Part shown: in pieces, positions 1 through 8,789 of the stretch
Position numbering within the stretch: position 1 is the stretch's first letter
Layout of the letters: the number at the start of each line of letters is the position of its first letter
NCBI RefSeq assembly: GCF_946886695.1
Contig: NZ_CAMPJD010000013.1
Span: 1-64,000 of the forward strand
Reading direction: 5' to 3'
Origin: an uncultured Pseudoxanthomonas sp.
GTDB lineage: Bacteria; Pseudomonadota; Gammaproteobacteria; Xanthomonadales; Xanthomonadaceae
DNA: 64,000 nt
The notes under the pieces: model-generated
Databases searched by the model: none
What the model saw: the letters and a program-made list of their open reading frames with translations, nothing else
What the model was told of the DNA's origin: nothing
Position numbers and translations under genes: made by a program

Positions 1-120
1 GCCGCGAGGCGCCTTTTTCGTCATCCCGGCGAACGCCGGGATCCATGTTGCCTTTACCGTGACAGTCGGAGTGCACAGGCAGGAGCAAGATGGGTCCCAG
101 CGTACGCTGGGACGACGGCA
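1..120. repeat. REP-like palindromic element, copy 1
   Basis: About 120 bases that recur at 235-354 with roughly five mismatches (offset 234). Each copy has two short palindromes, GGCGAACGCC-type near the left and CCCAGCGTACGCTGGG near the right, bounded by CGTC and GACG. This is the architecture of REP/BIME-like intergenic elements of Proteobacteria. The left end is cut by the window, so the first stem of its terminator-like head is missing. Confidence 0.8.
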
Positions 121-224
121 AACGCCGCTATCTCCGCCACAGCGGGCTGCCCATCGACCAGCTTGGCCTTCAGCGCGGCGGGCGACTCGACTGTAATCGG
201 CAAGTTGGCGGCCCCGCCGCAAGC
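121..224 (-). other. Spacer with a degenerate copy of the bamC-like 3' end
   Basis: Between the two REP-like copies, the minus strand reads GCCGCGCTGAAGGCCAAGCTG, the same bases that encode the last residues (AALKAKL) of the lipoprotein gene ending at 386. The sequence diverges after that and has no stop at the matching place. It looks like the leftover of a tandem duplication covering the gene end plus the repeat. No start codon or ribosome site supports a gene of its own. Confidence 0.45.
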
Positions 225-251
225 AAAAAAAGGCGCCGCGAGGCGCCTTTT
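225..251. terminator. Bidirectional rho-independent terminator
   Basis: A run of A, then AGGCGCC, loop GCGA, GGCGCCT and a run of T. The perfect stem flanked by A and T runs can act in both directions. On the minus strand it lies downstream of the dapA/bamC-like pair. The right half of the same structure is at 1-18. Confidence 0.7.
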
Positions 252-354
252 TCGTCATCCCGGCGAACGCCGGGATCCATGTTGCCTTTGCCGTGGCAAT
301 CGGAGTGCACTGGCAGGATCAAGATGGGTCCCAGCGTACGCTGGGACGACGGCA
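235..354. repeat. REP-like palindromic element, copy 2
   Basis: Second copy of the element at 1-120, about 96 percent identical by eye, lying 31 bases beyond the stop of the bamC-like gene. The same two palindromes are intact. Read as protein, the element gives the VVPAYAGT or HPGERRDP strings that often appear as false ORFs in such genomes. Confidence 0.8.
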
Positions 355-385
355 GCACATCTTTCACCCTGCCGCAGCGGATTGC

Positions 386-880
386 TCAACCGCCCAGCTT
401 GGCCTTCAGCGCGGCCAGCAGCTTGGTTGCGGCCGGCGACGTGGCCGGCAGGCCGCGCGGATCAACCGCGGTCACGTAGGCACCCGCCTCGACGCCCGAC
501 ACACGGACGAGGAAGCTGGCTCCCTCGTAGCTGACGTCGTAGGTGCCCAGCAGCTGGGCCCGGCTGGCGATGGTCACGCCATCCACGCCGGCAAGCGCTT
601 CGCCCACGCGGGTGAACGCTTCGTCACGGGTGCCGGCGACGGTAAAGCCGCCCGCTGCCGCGGGTGCAGCGGTGGCCGTCGTGGCCGAGCTGGCCGCCGG
701 TATCTGCATGGCGCCGCTGGTGTTGGGCAGGTTGAGGTCCGGCGGCACTTCCAGCGGACGCGCTTCGGGCGCCAGCGCGTAGTCGCCCTTCGCGCCCTTC
801 TTGAACCATGAGCAGCCGGCGACGGAAACGACCAGCAGCACCAGGGCAAGCGGACGCACGAGGGAAGACGAAAGACGCAT
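386..880 (-). CDS. BamC/NlpB-like lipoprotein
   Basis: Encodes 164 residues. The N-terminus is a lipoprotein signal with lipobox VAGC (Cys23), followed by a stretch containing RPLEVPPDLNLP, the conserved motif of the BamC N-terminal region. BamC is an accessory lipoprotein of the Bam outer-membrane assembly machine. This protein is about half the length of the E. coli one and has room for only one small folded domain (about 75-164) after an Ala/Thr-rich linker. It lies 15 bases downstream of dapA on the same strand, matching the dapA-bamC order of other Gammaproteobacteria. The family is recognised from motif, lipobox and neighbour. Whether it still works in Bam is inference. Confidence 0.75.
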   Translation of the reverse strand: MRLSSSLVRPLALVLLVVSVAGCSWFKKGAKGDYALAPEARPLEVPPDLNLPNTSGAMQIPAASSATTATAAPAAAGGFTVAGTRDEAFTRVGEALAGVDGVTIASRAQLLGTYDVSYEGASFLVRVSGVEAGAYVTAVDPRGLPATSPAATKLLAALKAKLGG

Positions 881-895
881 GAGGATCTCCTGGGT

Positions 896-1804
896 TCAGG
901 CCGCGAGGATGTCGCGGTTGGATTGTGCTTCCAGCGCCTGCGCCACGGTGGCGAGACGATCGGCAATATCGGTATGGGCGGGGGACAGCGAAAGCAGCGG
1001 CAGGCGCAGGCCATGGCCGAAGCCTGCGCGCTGCAGCAGCGCTTTCACCGGGATGGGGTTGGATTCCACGCCGAGGAAGGCATAGATCTCCTGCAGTTGG
1101 GCATCCAGTCCGGCGACTGCGGTCGCCTCGCCTGCGCGTGCAAGGTCGCACAGGCGGCGAAAGGTGCGCGGCAGGGCATTCGAGCCCACCGAAATGAGGC
1201 CATCGGCACCGGCCAGCATGGCGCGGGAGGCCGTCGGATCGTCGCCGCTCAGGACCGCAAAGCCTTCCTTGCGCAGCGCCAGCAGGGCCGCCATGCGTTC
1301 GGGTTCGGCGCGCGCTTCCTTGATGCCCACGATATTCGGGTGATCGACGAGCTCGGCCACCGTTTCAGGCAACAGATCGCACCCGGTGCGGCCAGGCACG
1401 TTGTAGAGCACCACGGGCAATCCCCCCTGGTCGGCCACTGCGCGGTAATGCGCCACCAACCCGGCCTGAGTGGGACGAACGTAGGGCGGCGTGACGACCA
1501 GCGCGAGCTGCGCACCCGCTACGGCTGCCCGTCGGGTGGCGGCAATGGTCTTCGCGGTATTCATCTGGCCAGTGCCGGCCAGGACGGGGATGCGCCCGCG
1601 CACTTCTTCCACCGCGATGCGCAGCAGGGTGTCGTACTCGTCGTCGGTGAGCGCGACCGCTTCACCGGTCGAGCCTGCCACCACCACGCCCTGCGTACCG
1701 CCATCCAACTGCTGTTTGAGCAGCGAACGCCAGGCTTCCAGGTCGAGTTCGCCCGACGCCAGGAACGGCGTGGCCAGTGCGGTGATGCTGCCGGAAAGAT
1801 GCAA
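896..1804 (-). CDS. dapA: 4-hydroxy-tetrahydrodipicolinate synthase
   Basis: Condenses pyruvate with aspartate semialdehyde in the first committed step of lysine and diaminopimelate synthesis; cytoplasmic. The protein shows AGSTGE (pyruvate binding), YNVPGRTG and GIKEA. With the TTG start at 1804, the catalytic Tyr is residue 134 and the Schiff-base Lys residue 162, next to E. coli Tyr133/Lys161, so this start fits the family length (302 residues). A GAGAG stretch lies about ten bases upstream. A TTG at 1849 would add 15 residues with no homology. The gene is followed by the BamC-like gene and is divergent from the ACT-domain regulator. Confidence 0.96.
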   Translation of the reverse strand: MHLSGSITALATPFLASGELDLEAWRSLLKQQLDGGTQGVVVAGSTGEAVALTDDEYDTLLRIAVEEVRGRIPVLAGTGQMNTAKTIAATRRAAVAGAQLALVVTPPYVRPTQAGLVAHYRAVADQGGLPVVLYNVPGRTGCDLLPETVAELVDHPNIVGIKEARAEPERMAALLALRKEGFAVLSGDDPTASRAMLAGADGLISVGSNALPRTFRRLCDLARAGEATAVAGLDAQLQEIYAFLGVESNPIPVKALLQRAGFGHGLRLPLLSLSPAHTDIADRLATVAQALEAQSNRDILAA

Positions 1805-1884
1805 GGGATGGCTCTCGGTGGGGTGTCCGGCGTCCGGCGGCGCCCACAAGCGCAGTTATTCCGGTTCGCCTGCAATGTCGGCCG

Positions 1885-1922
1885 CATGTTACTTGCGGGC
1901 TCAAAGGGCGGGCAAGTATGCT
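1885..1922. promoter_or_regulatory. Possible divergent promoters between dapA and gcvR-like gene
   Basis: In the 180-base divergent gap, the plus strand has TTGCGG (1893-1898), 18 bases, then TATGCT (1917-1922), aimed at the gene starting at 1985. The minus strand has TTGCCC and TAACAT, also 18 bases apart, aimed at dapA. Both are four-of-six or weaker matches to sigma-70 boxes and are tentative. Confidence 0.3.
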
Positions 1923-1984
1923 GCCTGCGTCGCCGGGACGCTGCCCGGCCGCCATTCAGCCTGACCGCAACGCCGGAAGCTCTC

Positions 1985-2545
1985 TTGACCGATTCCACGC
2001 CCCGGCCTTCGCCGACCGAAAACCACCTCCTGATCACCGCCTATACGACGCATCCGGAGTCGCCGCTTCTGTCGGTGACGCGCCGCATCGCCGACAGCGG
2101 CTGCAATCTGGTGGATGCCCGGCTGTCCACGGTGGGGCGCGACGTGTCCGTCACGGCACTGGCGACGGGTTCGTGGGACGCGGTCGCGAAGCTGGAGACC
2201 ATGCTCACTCGGCTCGAGCGCGACGAGGGACTGAAGCTGGTGTTCTACCGCACCGGGCCGAAGGTGGTGCAGTCCAACCTGTTGCCGTACATCGTGGAAG
2301 TGGTCGCCGCCGACAAGCCGGGCATCCTGTTCCAGCTGGCCGACTTCTTCGACCGCCAGGGCATCACCATCGAAAACCTGCAGAGCACGCGCTACCGCGC
2401 CATGCAGACCGGCGCGGAGATGTTCTCGGCGCAGGTGACAATCGGGGTGCCGGCCAACATGCACATCGCCGCGCTGCGCGACGACTTCCTTGAATTCTGC
2501 GACCATCTGAACCTGGACGCGATCATGGATCCGATGAAGTTCTGA
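1985..2545 (+). CDS. gcvR: GcvR-family ACT-domain regulator
   Basis: Encodes 186 residues with two ACT-like halves: about 13-90 (LLITAYTTHPESPLLSVTRR, SGCNLVDARLST) and about 95-180 (YIVEVVAADKPGILFQLADF, GITIENLQSTR). GcvR-type proteins bind small ligands and control the glycine cleavage system through GcvA in E. coli. Here the partner is unknown. The start is TTG at 1985, with GGAAG six bases upstream; longer readings into the dapA antisense are not supported. It ends two bases before the peroxiredoxin gene, so the two are probably co-transcribed. Confidence 0.85.
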   Translation: MTDSTPRPSPTENHLLITAYTTHPESPLLSVTRRIADSGCNLVDARLSTVGRDVSVTALATGSWDAVAKLETMLTRLERDEGLKLVFYRTGPKVVQSNLLPYIVEVVAADKPGILFQLADFFDRQGITIENLQSTRYRAMQTGAEMFSAQVTIGVPANMHIAALRDDFLEFCDHLNLDAIMDPMKF

Positions 2546-2547
2546 CG

Positions 2548-3033
2548 ATGACGGCGAAAAGCGCGAACGCCCTGCCCAAATCGACACTGAAACTACCGCT
2601 AGCCTTGTCCGGCGGCGAGACCACCACCCTCGCCGACTATGCCGGCCACTGGCTGGTGCTGTACTTCTATCCGAAGGACAGCACGCCGGGATGTACCACC
2701 GAAGGCCTGGACTTCAACGCGCTGCTGCCGAAGTTCAAGAAACTCGGCGCCACGGTGTTGGGCGTCTCGCGCGATTCGGTGAAATCGCACGACAACTTCT
2801 GCGCGAAGCAAGGGTTCAAGTTCCCGCTGGTGAGTGATGCCGACGAAGCGCTGTGCAAGGCCTTCGACGTGATCCACGAAAAGAACATGTACGGCCGCAA
2901 GGTGCTGGGCGTGGTGCGCAGCACGTTCCTGATCTCGCCTGACGGCCGCATCGCGCAGGAATGGCGCGGCGTGAAGGTTCCCGGCCATGCCGACGCCGTG
3001 CTGGACGCCCTGAAGGCCCACCAGGCCCAGTGA
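2548..3033 (+). CDS. bcp: Peroxiredoxin Q (bacterioferritin comigratory protein)
   Basis: A 161-residue thiol peroxidase that reduces hydrogen peroxide and organic peroxides in the cytoplasm. The peroxidatic Cys49 is in PKDSTPGC, the family signature. The resolving Cys five residues later, as in E. coli Bcp, is absent (Gly-Leu follow TTE). Cys85 in NFCAKQ lies 36 residues after Cys49, the spacing reported for the atypical 2-Cys Xanthomonas PrxQ (Cys48/Cys84). It probably forms a two-gene operon with the ACT regulator just upstream. Confidence 0.95.
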   Translation: MTAKSANALPKSTLKLPLALSGGETTTLADYAGHWLVLYFYPKDSTPGCTTEGLDFNALLPKFKKLGATVLGVSRDSVKSHDNFCAKQGFKFPLVSDADEALCKAFDVIHEKNMYGRKVLGVVRSTFLISPDGRIAQEWRGVKVPGHADAVLDALKAHQAQ

Positions 3034-3148
3034 CCGAATTCCCCTCCACCCCATCCACCATCCCGCGCCGCGGCGGGTCATGGTGGTTCGCTGCTGTCCG
3101 CGGAAAAGTCGCCCGTGTTCACACATCTTCCTCGATGAGGTTGCCCGA

Positions 3149-4546
3149 ATGACCCGTAGCAAGCGTATCTATGTGTTGGACACCAACGTGCTGATGCACG
3201 ACCCCACCGCGTTGTTCAAGTTCGAGGAACACGATGTCTTCCTGCCGATGCAGGTGATCGAGGAACTGGACAACGGCAAGAAAGGCACCTCGGAAGCGAG
3301 CCGCAATGCGCGGCAGGTCAGCCGCTTCCTCAACGAACTGGTCCAGGCCTCCGGCCTGGACAACCTGGCGGCCGGCATTCCGCTGATCCAGCCCAACAGC
3401 CTGCAGCTGCGTGGCTCGCAGAGCGCGGGCCTGCTGCGCTTCCAGACCAGCCATTTCGACGCCGGCAAGAGCTTCGGCGCGGTCATCCCGGACAATGCCA
3501 TCCTGGGTGCCATCCTCGCGCTGAAGGAGAGCGAGCCGGAGATCCCGGTGGTGTTCGTCTCCAAGGACATCAACCTGCGCATCAAGGCGGCGATCGCCGG
3601 GATCGTGTCGGAAGATTACGAGAATGACCGCGCGCTCGACGATTTCAGCCTGCTGTACACCGGCGCGGATCCGCTGCCGGAGGATTTCTGGCAACGCCAT
3701 GGCAAGGACCTGCGGTCCTGGACCGACAAGGGCCGCACGTACTACGAAGTCACCATGACCGAGGGCGCGGGCTGGTACCCGAACCAGTACCTCTACCTGC
3801 CGGGCGATGACGAGTCGGAGTTCCGCGTCAGCCGGGTGGAAGGCGACAAGGCGACGCTGCAGATCGTCGATGACTTCCGCCACAGCCAGCACGCCGTGTG
3901 GGGCATCAATGCGCGCAACCGCGAGCAGAACTTCGCGCTCAACGCGCTGATGGATCCGGAAGTCGACTTCGTCACCCTGCTCGGCACCGCCGGCACCGGC
4001 AAGACGCTGCTCGCGCTGGCGGCCGGTCTGGCACAGACGATGGACCAGCAGCGCTACCGCGAGATCATCATGACCCGCGCCACAGTCAGCGTGGGCGAGG
4101 ACATCGGCTTCCTGCCCGGTACGGAGGAAGAGAAGATGACCCCGTGGATGGGCGCGCTGACCGACAACCTGGAGGTGCTGACGCACAACCAGGAAGGCGG
4201 CGCGTGGGGTCGTGCGGCGACCAACGACCTGCTGGCCTCGCGCATCAAGATCCGTTCGATGAACTTCATGCGCGGCCGGACGTTCCTGTCGCGCTACCTG
4301 ATCCTCGATGAGGCGCAGAACCTCACGCCCAAGCAGATGAAGACGCTCATCACCCGTGCGGGCCCGGGCACCAAGATCGTCTGCCTCGGCAACGTGGAAC
4401 AGATCGACACGCCCTACCTGACGGAGACGACATCCGGCCTGACCTACGCGGTGGACCGCTTCAAGAACTGGGCGCACAGCGCGCACATCACGCTGCGGCG
4501 TGGCGAGCGATCGCGCCTGGCGGATTACGCGTCGGAAGTGTTGTGA
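3149..4546 (+). CDS. PhoH-family ATPase with N-terminal PIN domain
   Basis: Encodes 465 residues. An N-terminal PIN ribonuclease-like domain (about 5-150) carries Asp11 (VLDTN) and a glutamate pair in VIEELDNGKKG. The C-terminal PhoH ATPase domain has Walker A GTAGTGKT at 279-286 and Walker B LDEAQ around 387. PIN-PhoH proteins are thought to be RNA helicase/nucleases, with their biological role poorly known. The ATG at 3149 is preferred because GATGAGG sits nine bases upstream; an ATG at 3080 is possible but extends beyond the conserved start. It overlaps the next gene by four bases, so translation may be coupled. Confidence 0.93.
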   Translation: MTRSKRIYVLDTNVLMHDPTALFKFEEHDVFLPMQVIEELDNGKKGTSEASRNARQVSRFLNELVQASGLDNLAAGIPLIQPNSLQLRGSQSAGLLRFQTSHFDAGKSFGAVIPDNAILGAILALKESEPEIPVVFVSKDINLRIKAAIAGIVSEDYENDRALDDFSLLYTGADPLPEDFWQRHGKDLRSWTDKGRTYYEVTMTEGAGWYPNQYLYLPGDDESEFRVSRVEGDKATLQIVDDFRHSQHAVWGINARNREQNFALNALMDPEVDFVTLLGTAGTGKTLLALAAGLAQTMDQQRYREIIMTRATVSVGEDIGFLPGTEEEKMTPWMGALTDNLEVLTHNQEGGAWGRAATNDLLASRIKIRSMNFMRGRTFLSRYLILDEAQNLTPKQMKTLITRAGPGTKIVCLGNVEQIDTPYLTETTSGLTYAVDRFKNWAHSAHITLRRGERSRLADYASEVL

Positions 4547-5178
4547 GCGCCAGCACCCGCTGGAGAGCGGCGTGCCTGCTGGTGGCGATGGCCTGTCCGG
4601 GACAGGATGTCCTGGCGCAGGCCCCGGCTGCTGCGCACCCCGGTGCGCAGCAGGTGCAGACCTTGAGGGAGATCGCGCTGTTTCCCCACAGCGATGCCTT
4701 TCCGGCGGAGGCCAAGGTGCAGCGTCTCTCCGGCGAGGTGATGATCCGGGCCGGGGTCCTGGCGACCGGAAAGTGGGTCGACGCCCAGGTGGAAACGTCA
4801 TCGGGCTCGGCCGTGCTGGATGACGTGGCGCTGACCGTCGTCGCGGGACTCGCAAGCAAGCCGCGCGACGCGGATGCGCTGCCCGTACCGGTGCGCGTGC
4901 CCATCGGATTCTCGCTGGACAGCATGCAGACGCTGCCGGCAAAGACATGCGAGGAGTTCAACCACGACTTCGCCCAGTACCGCACCCTGAAGCCCAATGC
5001 GACCGCCGACGACATGCGCGTGTTCGATCTGGTCTCCGGCATCTGGGTGGCGACCAAGGGTACGATGGCACTCGATACCGTCAAACGCCTGCCGTCCGCG
5101 CCGGCCAAGGTGGCCAGCACCTGCGCGAAGCGCCCGCGAGCGAAGTTCATGGATACCTTCATGGAGGCGATGCGATGA
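4543..5178 (+). CDS. Periplasmic TonB C-terminal-domain protein
   Basis: Encodes 211 residues, starting at a GTG that overlaps the stop of the PhoH gene (GTGA). It has a signal peptide of about 26 residues ending near VLAQA. A TonB_C-like segment (about 45-125: [34 protein letters not shown]) follows, then about 85 residues with two Cys that I do not recognise. No transmembrane anchor or Pro-rich linker is present, so it is not a classical TonB energy transducer. Many xanthomonad proteins carry such stand-alone TonB_C domains; the role is unknown. Confidence 0.7.
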   Translation: MSASTRWRAACLLVAMACPGQDVLAQAPAAAHPGAQQVQTLREIALFPHSDAFPAEAKVQRLSGEVMIRAGVLATGKWVDAQVETSSGSAVLDDVALTVVAGLASKPRDADALPVPVRVPIGFSLDSMQTLPAKTCEEFNHDFAQYRTLKPNATADDMRVFDLVSGIWVATKGTMALDTVKRLPSAPAKVASTCAKRPRAKFMDTFMEAMR

Positions 5179-5227
5179 ACGCCTGCCGTGCCGCAACCGG
5201 CGTGCCGACCTTGCTCTCGCACGACTG

Positions 5228-5905
5228 ATGGGCCTGCACCTCCCCCGCTGGGTCTGGATCGGCGCCGTGCTGCTGGCCTGCGTGGCCGGCATGGTCAACG
5301 TCATCGGCTATCTCGGCTTCGAGCATCAGGCGGTGAGCCACCTGACCGGCACCACCAGTCTGCTCGGCGCGGCGCTCGCGCAAGGCGACCTGCGCGCAGT
5401 GACGCACCTGTGGGGCATGCTGATCGCGTTCTGCCTTGGCGCGATGCTGAGCGGCCTGATCATCCAGGACCAGACGCTGAAACTCGGGCGCCGCTACGGC
5501 GTGGTGCTCGCGCTGGAAGCGCTCTTGCTGGTGGCCGCGATCCCGCTGTTCAAGCAGGAACAGATCTGGGGCGCCCTGCTGGCCGCCGTGGCCTGCGGCT
5601 TGCAGAACGCGATGGTCACCACCTACAGCGGCGCCGCAGTGCGCACCACGCATCTCAGCGGCATGTTCACCGACCTCGGCATCGGACTGGGGCACCTGCT
5701 GCGTGGCATGCCGTTGCCAGTGCGTCGGCTGACCCTCAGCGGCCTCATCATCTCCGGCTTCCTGGGCGGTGGCGTGCTGGGTGCGTGGCTGTATCGCCAC
5801 CTCGGTTACGACGCCCTGCTGGCGCCTGCCCTGCTGACCGGTGGCACGGGGATCGGTTATGTGTTGTACCGCCAGTGGATGCAGGCACGGCGACCGTCGG
5901 CCTGA
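5228..5905 (+). CDS. YoaK/DUF1275 family membrane protein
   Basis: Encodes 225 residues with about six hydrophobic helices. Family-typical pieces include [27 protein letters not shown] near the start, [29 protein letters not shown] in the middle and basic residues at the C-terminus. DUF1275 proteins are inner-membrane proteins of unknown substrate. The ATG at 5228 overlaps the stop of a short shadow frame, and the gap from the TonB_C gene is 49 bases. Confidence 0.85.
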   Translation: MGLHLPRWVWIGAVLLACVAGMVNVIGYLGFEHQAVSHLTGTTSLLGAALAQGDLRAVTHLWGMLIAFCLGAMLSGLIIQDQTLKLGRRYGVVLALEALLLVAAIPLFKQEQIWGALLAAVACGLQNAMVTTYSGAAVRTTHLSGMFTDLGIGLGHLLRGMPLPVRRLTLSGLIISGFLGGGVLGAWLYRHLGYDALLAPALLTGGTGIGYVLYRQWMQARRPSA

Positions 5906-5948
5906 CCCGGCCACCCGCACGCTGGCGTACGGATGGCACAATCCAAGG

Positions 5949-6755
5949 ATGACGCTTCCCTCCGTGGTTTCCGCCCTGACCATCGCCGGCTCCGATTCCG
6001 GTGGCGGCGCCGGCATCCAGGCCGACCTGAAAACCTTCGCTGCGCATCGTGTGCACGGCCTCTCGGCCATCGCCGCGCTGACCGCGCAGCACACGCGCGG
6101 CGTGACCGCGGTGAACGTGCCGCCGATGGAATTCCTGCGCGCGCAGTTGGATGCGTGCTTCGAGGACTTCGATATCCGCGCGGTCAAGCTGGGCATGCTG
6201 GCCACCGCCGAGGTGATCGGCACCGTGGTCGAAGCACTCGTCCGGCATCGCCCCGACACGGTGGTCGTCGACCCGGTGATGGTCGCCACCAGTGGCGCCA
6301 GGTTGCTGGAGAACAGCGCGCTGGAGGCGATGCGCCGTCAGTTGCTGCCGCTGGCCGACGTACTGACACCCAATCTTCCCGAAGCCGAACTGCTGCTGGG
6401 ACGCACGATCCCCGATACGCAGGCGATGCGCGACGCGGCGCGGGACCTGCTGGCGCTGGGCGCGCATGCCGTGTTCCTCAAGGGCGGCCACCTACCCGGC
6501 GACGGGGACGTGGTCGACCTGTACGCGGATGCGGAAGGCGTGGCGGAAACCGCACATCCGCGCCTCGCACTTGAAGCCCATGGCACCGGCTGCACGCTGG
6601 CGTCCGCCATTGCGGCCCGCCGGGCGCAGGGCATGGCGATGAAGGAGGCCTGCCTCGCCGCATCCGACTACGTGCACGCCGGGCTTCGGGGCGGCTACCG
6701 CCCAGGACGCAGTGACATCCTCGTGCTGGACCACTTCGGCGCCGCGCCCGTCTGA
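5949..6755 (+). CDS. thiD: Hydroxymethylpyrimidine/phosphomethylpyrimidine kinase
   Basis: A 268-residue ribokinase-fold enzyme that phosphorylates HMP and HMP-phosphate in thiamine synthesis. It shows [18 protein letters not shown] at the N-terminus, [27 protein letters not shown] and the GTGCTLASA anion hole near the C-terminus. The ATG at 5949 follows CCAAGG. No TPP riboswitch is visible in the 43-base upstream gap. The stop overlaps the next ATG (ATGA). Confidence 0.96.
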   Translation: MTLPSVVSALTIAGSDSGGGAGIQADLKTFAAHRVHGLSAIAALTAQHTRGVTAVNVPPMEFLRAQLDACFEDFDIRAVKLGMLATAEVIGTVVEALVRHRPDTVVVDPVMVATSGARLLENSALEAMRRQLLPLADVLTPNLPEAELLLGRTIPDTQAMRDAARDLLALGAHAVFLKGGHLPGDGDVVDLYADAEGVAETAHPRLALEAHGTGCTLASAIAARRAQGMAMKEACLAASDYVHAGLRGGYRPGRSDILVLDHFGAAPV

Positions 6756-7609
6756 TGGACGACATCGACATGCCCACGATTTCAGCGCAGGACATCCCCC
6801 TGACCACGCCCGACGGCCATGCGTATGCGTTGATGGCGCGCTTCCCCGCGCGGGCGAACTCCGCCGTGCTGTGGGTCCCCGCCCTCGGCGTGGCGGCGCG
6901 GCACTACATGCCGTTCGCGGACGGCCTGGCCGCACGCGGCATGGCGGTGTTCGTGCACGAATGGCGCGGCAACGGCAGCAGCTCGCTGCGCGCGGACCGC
7001 CGCCACGACTGGGGCTACCGCGAGCTGCTGGGCATGGACCTGCCATCGAGTCATGCGGAACTTCGCCGGCAGCTACCCGATGTGCCGCATGTGATCGGCG
7101 GGCACAGCCTGGGTGGGCAACTCGCGGCCTGCCATCTCGGCCAGCATCCTGACGCGTTCGCAGGGCTGTGGCTGGTCGGCAGTGGCACGCCTTACTGGCG
7201 CGCGTTCCCCGCGCCGCGCGGCTACGCACTGCCGTTCTTCTACCAGTTCGCTCCTTGGCTGGCTCGCGCATGCGGTGCGCTGCCCGGTCGCCGCCTGGGG
7301 TTTGGCGGCGACGAAGCACGCAGCCTGATCCGCGACTGGGCACGCGTGGGCCTGAGCGGTCGCTATCGCGCCGCCGGCTTGCCGGCGGATCTGGAAGCCG
7401 GCATGCGTCAGGTCCAGGCACCCCTCCATGGCGTGCTCTTCGACGACGACTGGCTGGCACCGGAAAGCTCGCTGCGCGCGCTGGCGGCCAAGATGCCCGG
7501 AAGCCCGACCCGTGTCACCACGCTGCACCACGCGGCGCTGGGCACGCATGCGGATCACTTCGCCTGGATGAAGCAACCCGCGGCCGTGATCGACGCCCTG
7601 CTGTCCTGA
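6755..7609 (+). CDS. Alpha/beta hydrolase
   Basis: A 284-residue serine hydrolase fold with nucleophile elbow GGHSLGG (Ser118). A probable acid Asp lies in FDDDWLAP, and a His near the C-terminus (THADHFAW) could complete the triad. The substrate cannot be read from the sequence. It overlaps thiD by one base, so it is likely co-translated, which does not by itself imply a thiamine role. Confidence 0.85.
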   Translation: MDDIDMPTISAQDIPLTTPDGHAYALMARFPARANSAVLWVPALGVAARHYMPFADGLAARGMAVFVHEWRGNGSSSLRADRRHDWGYRELLGMDLPSSHAELRRQLPDVPHVIGGHSLGGQLAACHLGQHPDAFAGLWLVGSGTPYWRAFPAPRGYALPFFYQFAPWLARACGALPGRRLGFGGDEARSLIRDWARVGLSGRYRAAGLPADLEAGMRQVQAPLHGVLFDDDWLAPESSLRALAAKMPGSPTRVTTLHHAALGTHADHFAWMKQPAAVIDALLS

Positions 7610-7617
7610 TCGCGGGA

Positions 7618-8649
7618 TCAGCAGCCTACGACGATGCTGTCGCGTCCCTGCGCCTTGGCGCGGTAGAGCGCACTGTCCGCGCTATTGATCCAGTCCGACA
7701 CCGTCGCGATGCCCGGATGCGCTTCGGACAGGCCGATGCTGACGGTGCAGCGCAGGCCGCGTGCGGAAAACGCACAGGCGGCCACCTGCCGCCGCAGCCG
7801 CTCCGCCGCCACGATCGCTTCTTCCCAGCGCGTATCGGGCATGACGACGCCGAACTCATCGCCGCCATAACGGCCGCCCGTGTCCACATCGCGCAGGCAG
7901 GCCTTCAACAATCGCGCGAACTCTTCCACCACTTCATCCCCGACCGTGTGGCCGTAGCCGTCGTTGATGTCCTTGAAGCGGTCGATATCGATCAGCACCA
8001 GCACCGCCGTCCGGCCCGAGCGCTGGAAGCGCTTGAGTTCGGTGGTGGCGGCATGCAGCCATTGCTGCCGGTTCATCAGCCCGGTGGCGGCATCGAAACG
8101 CGCCATCTTCTCCAGCAGGTCCTTCTGTTGCCGCGCCTTGCGCGACAGCGAGTGAGTGGCAACGCCGATCGCCATCGGATAGATGGCCAGGAACGGCAGG
8201 CAGGCCAGGACCACGGGATAGCTGGTGTAGGGATCGAAGGCGAAACCCCACGCCGCACTGGCCGCCAAGCAGGTCAGCATCATCGTGCCCAGCGTGCGGA
8301 TGCCGAAGCGTCCACCACCAATGATCACCTTGTCCATCGTCAGCATCACCGCCAGCAGCACGCTGGGCAGCGCATCGAAGTGCATGGCGGCGATCCAGAA
8401 GCCGCCCATCGCCGCATCGAAGGTCAGGTTCTGGAATTCGGCCTGGATCGGTTCATCGCGGCTCAGCTTGACCCGCAGATAGGCCAGATGCGGCCACACG
8501 AATCCGTTGGCGACCAGCAGCCCCCACAGGGCCAGCGACGCGGAATGCTCGTGCAGCACGGCCGCAACGCATACCGCCCCGAGCCCAAGCCCCAGCGCGC
8601 GCATCCGGTACATGCGCAGGCCATAGCGTGAGCGGTTCTGTTCCGCCAT
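7618..8649 (-). CDS. MASE2-GGDEF diguanylate cyclase
   Basis: Encodes 343 residues from ATG 8649. A MASE2 membrane sensor (about 10-165, several helices, with LRVKLSRDEP and NLTFDAAMGGFW) is followed by a GGDEF domain with an intact active site RYGGDEF (262-266). RDVD at 253-256 lies five residues before the GGDEF, the position of the product-inhibition I-site. It should therefore make c-di-GMP and be feedback-controlled. The layout matches AdrA/DgcC, known to stimulate cellulose in enterics. A TTG at 8673 would add eight residues. It sits 140 bases from galE, at the edge of the EPS locus; regulation of that locus is inference. Confidence 0.92.
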   Translation of the reverse strand: MAEQNRSRYGLRMYRMRALGLGLGAVCVAAVLHEHSASLALWGLLVANGFVWPHLAYLRVKLSRDEPIQAEFQNLTFDAAMGGFWIAAMHFDALPSVLLAVMLTMDKVIIGGGRFGIRTLGTMMLTCLAASAAWGFAFDPYTSYPVVLACLPFLAIYPMAIGVATHSLSRKARQQKDLLEKMARFDAATGLMNRQQWLHAATTELKRFQRSGRTAVLVLIDIDRFKDINDGYGHTVGDEVVEEFARLLKACLRDVDTGGRYGGDEFGVVMPDTRWEEAIVAAERLRRQVAACAFSARGLRCTVSIGLSEAHPGIATVSDWINSADSALYRAKAQGRDSIVVGC

Positions 8650-8789
8650 GTCGCGCGCAGCGTCAGGGGACAAGCGGGTCCAGGCGTTATGAGTTGACCC
8701 GATTCTCAGCCAATCGCGGCCCCTGTACCAGCCCGCGACAGGCCGTCGCGCCCCTGCTTATGCCAACCCGGTCACGTTCGCCGCATCAA

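Noticed and set aside
923..1984. Plus-strand extension of the GcvR-like frame through dapA
   Set aside because: The added sequence is antisense to dapA and the conserved part starts at TTG 1985 with a ribosome site.
3119..4948. 609-residue minus-strand frame
   Set aside because: Antisense shadow of the PhoH gene; composition is Arg/Ala-rich without motifs.
5906..5948. TPP riboswitch before thiD
   Set aside because: The gap is only 43 bases and lacks the thi-box.
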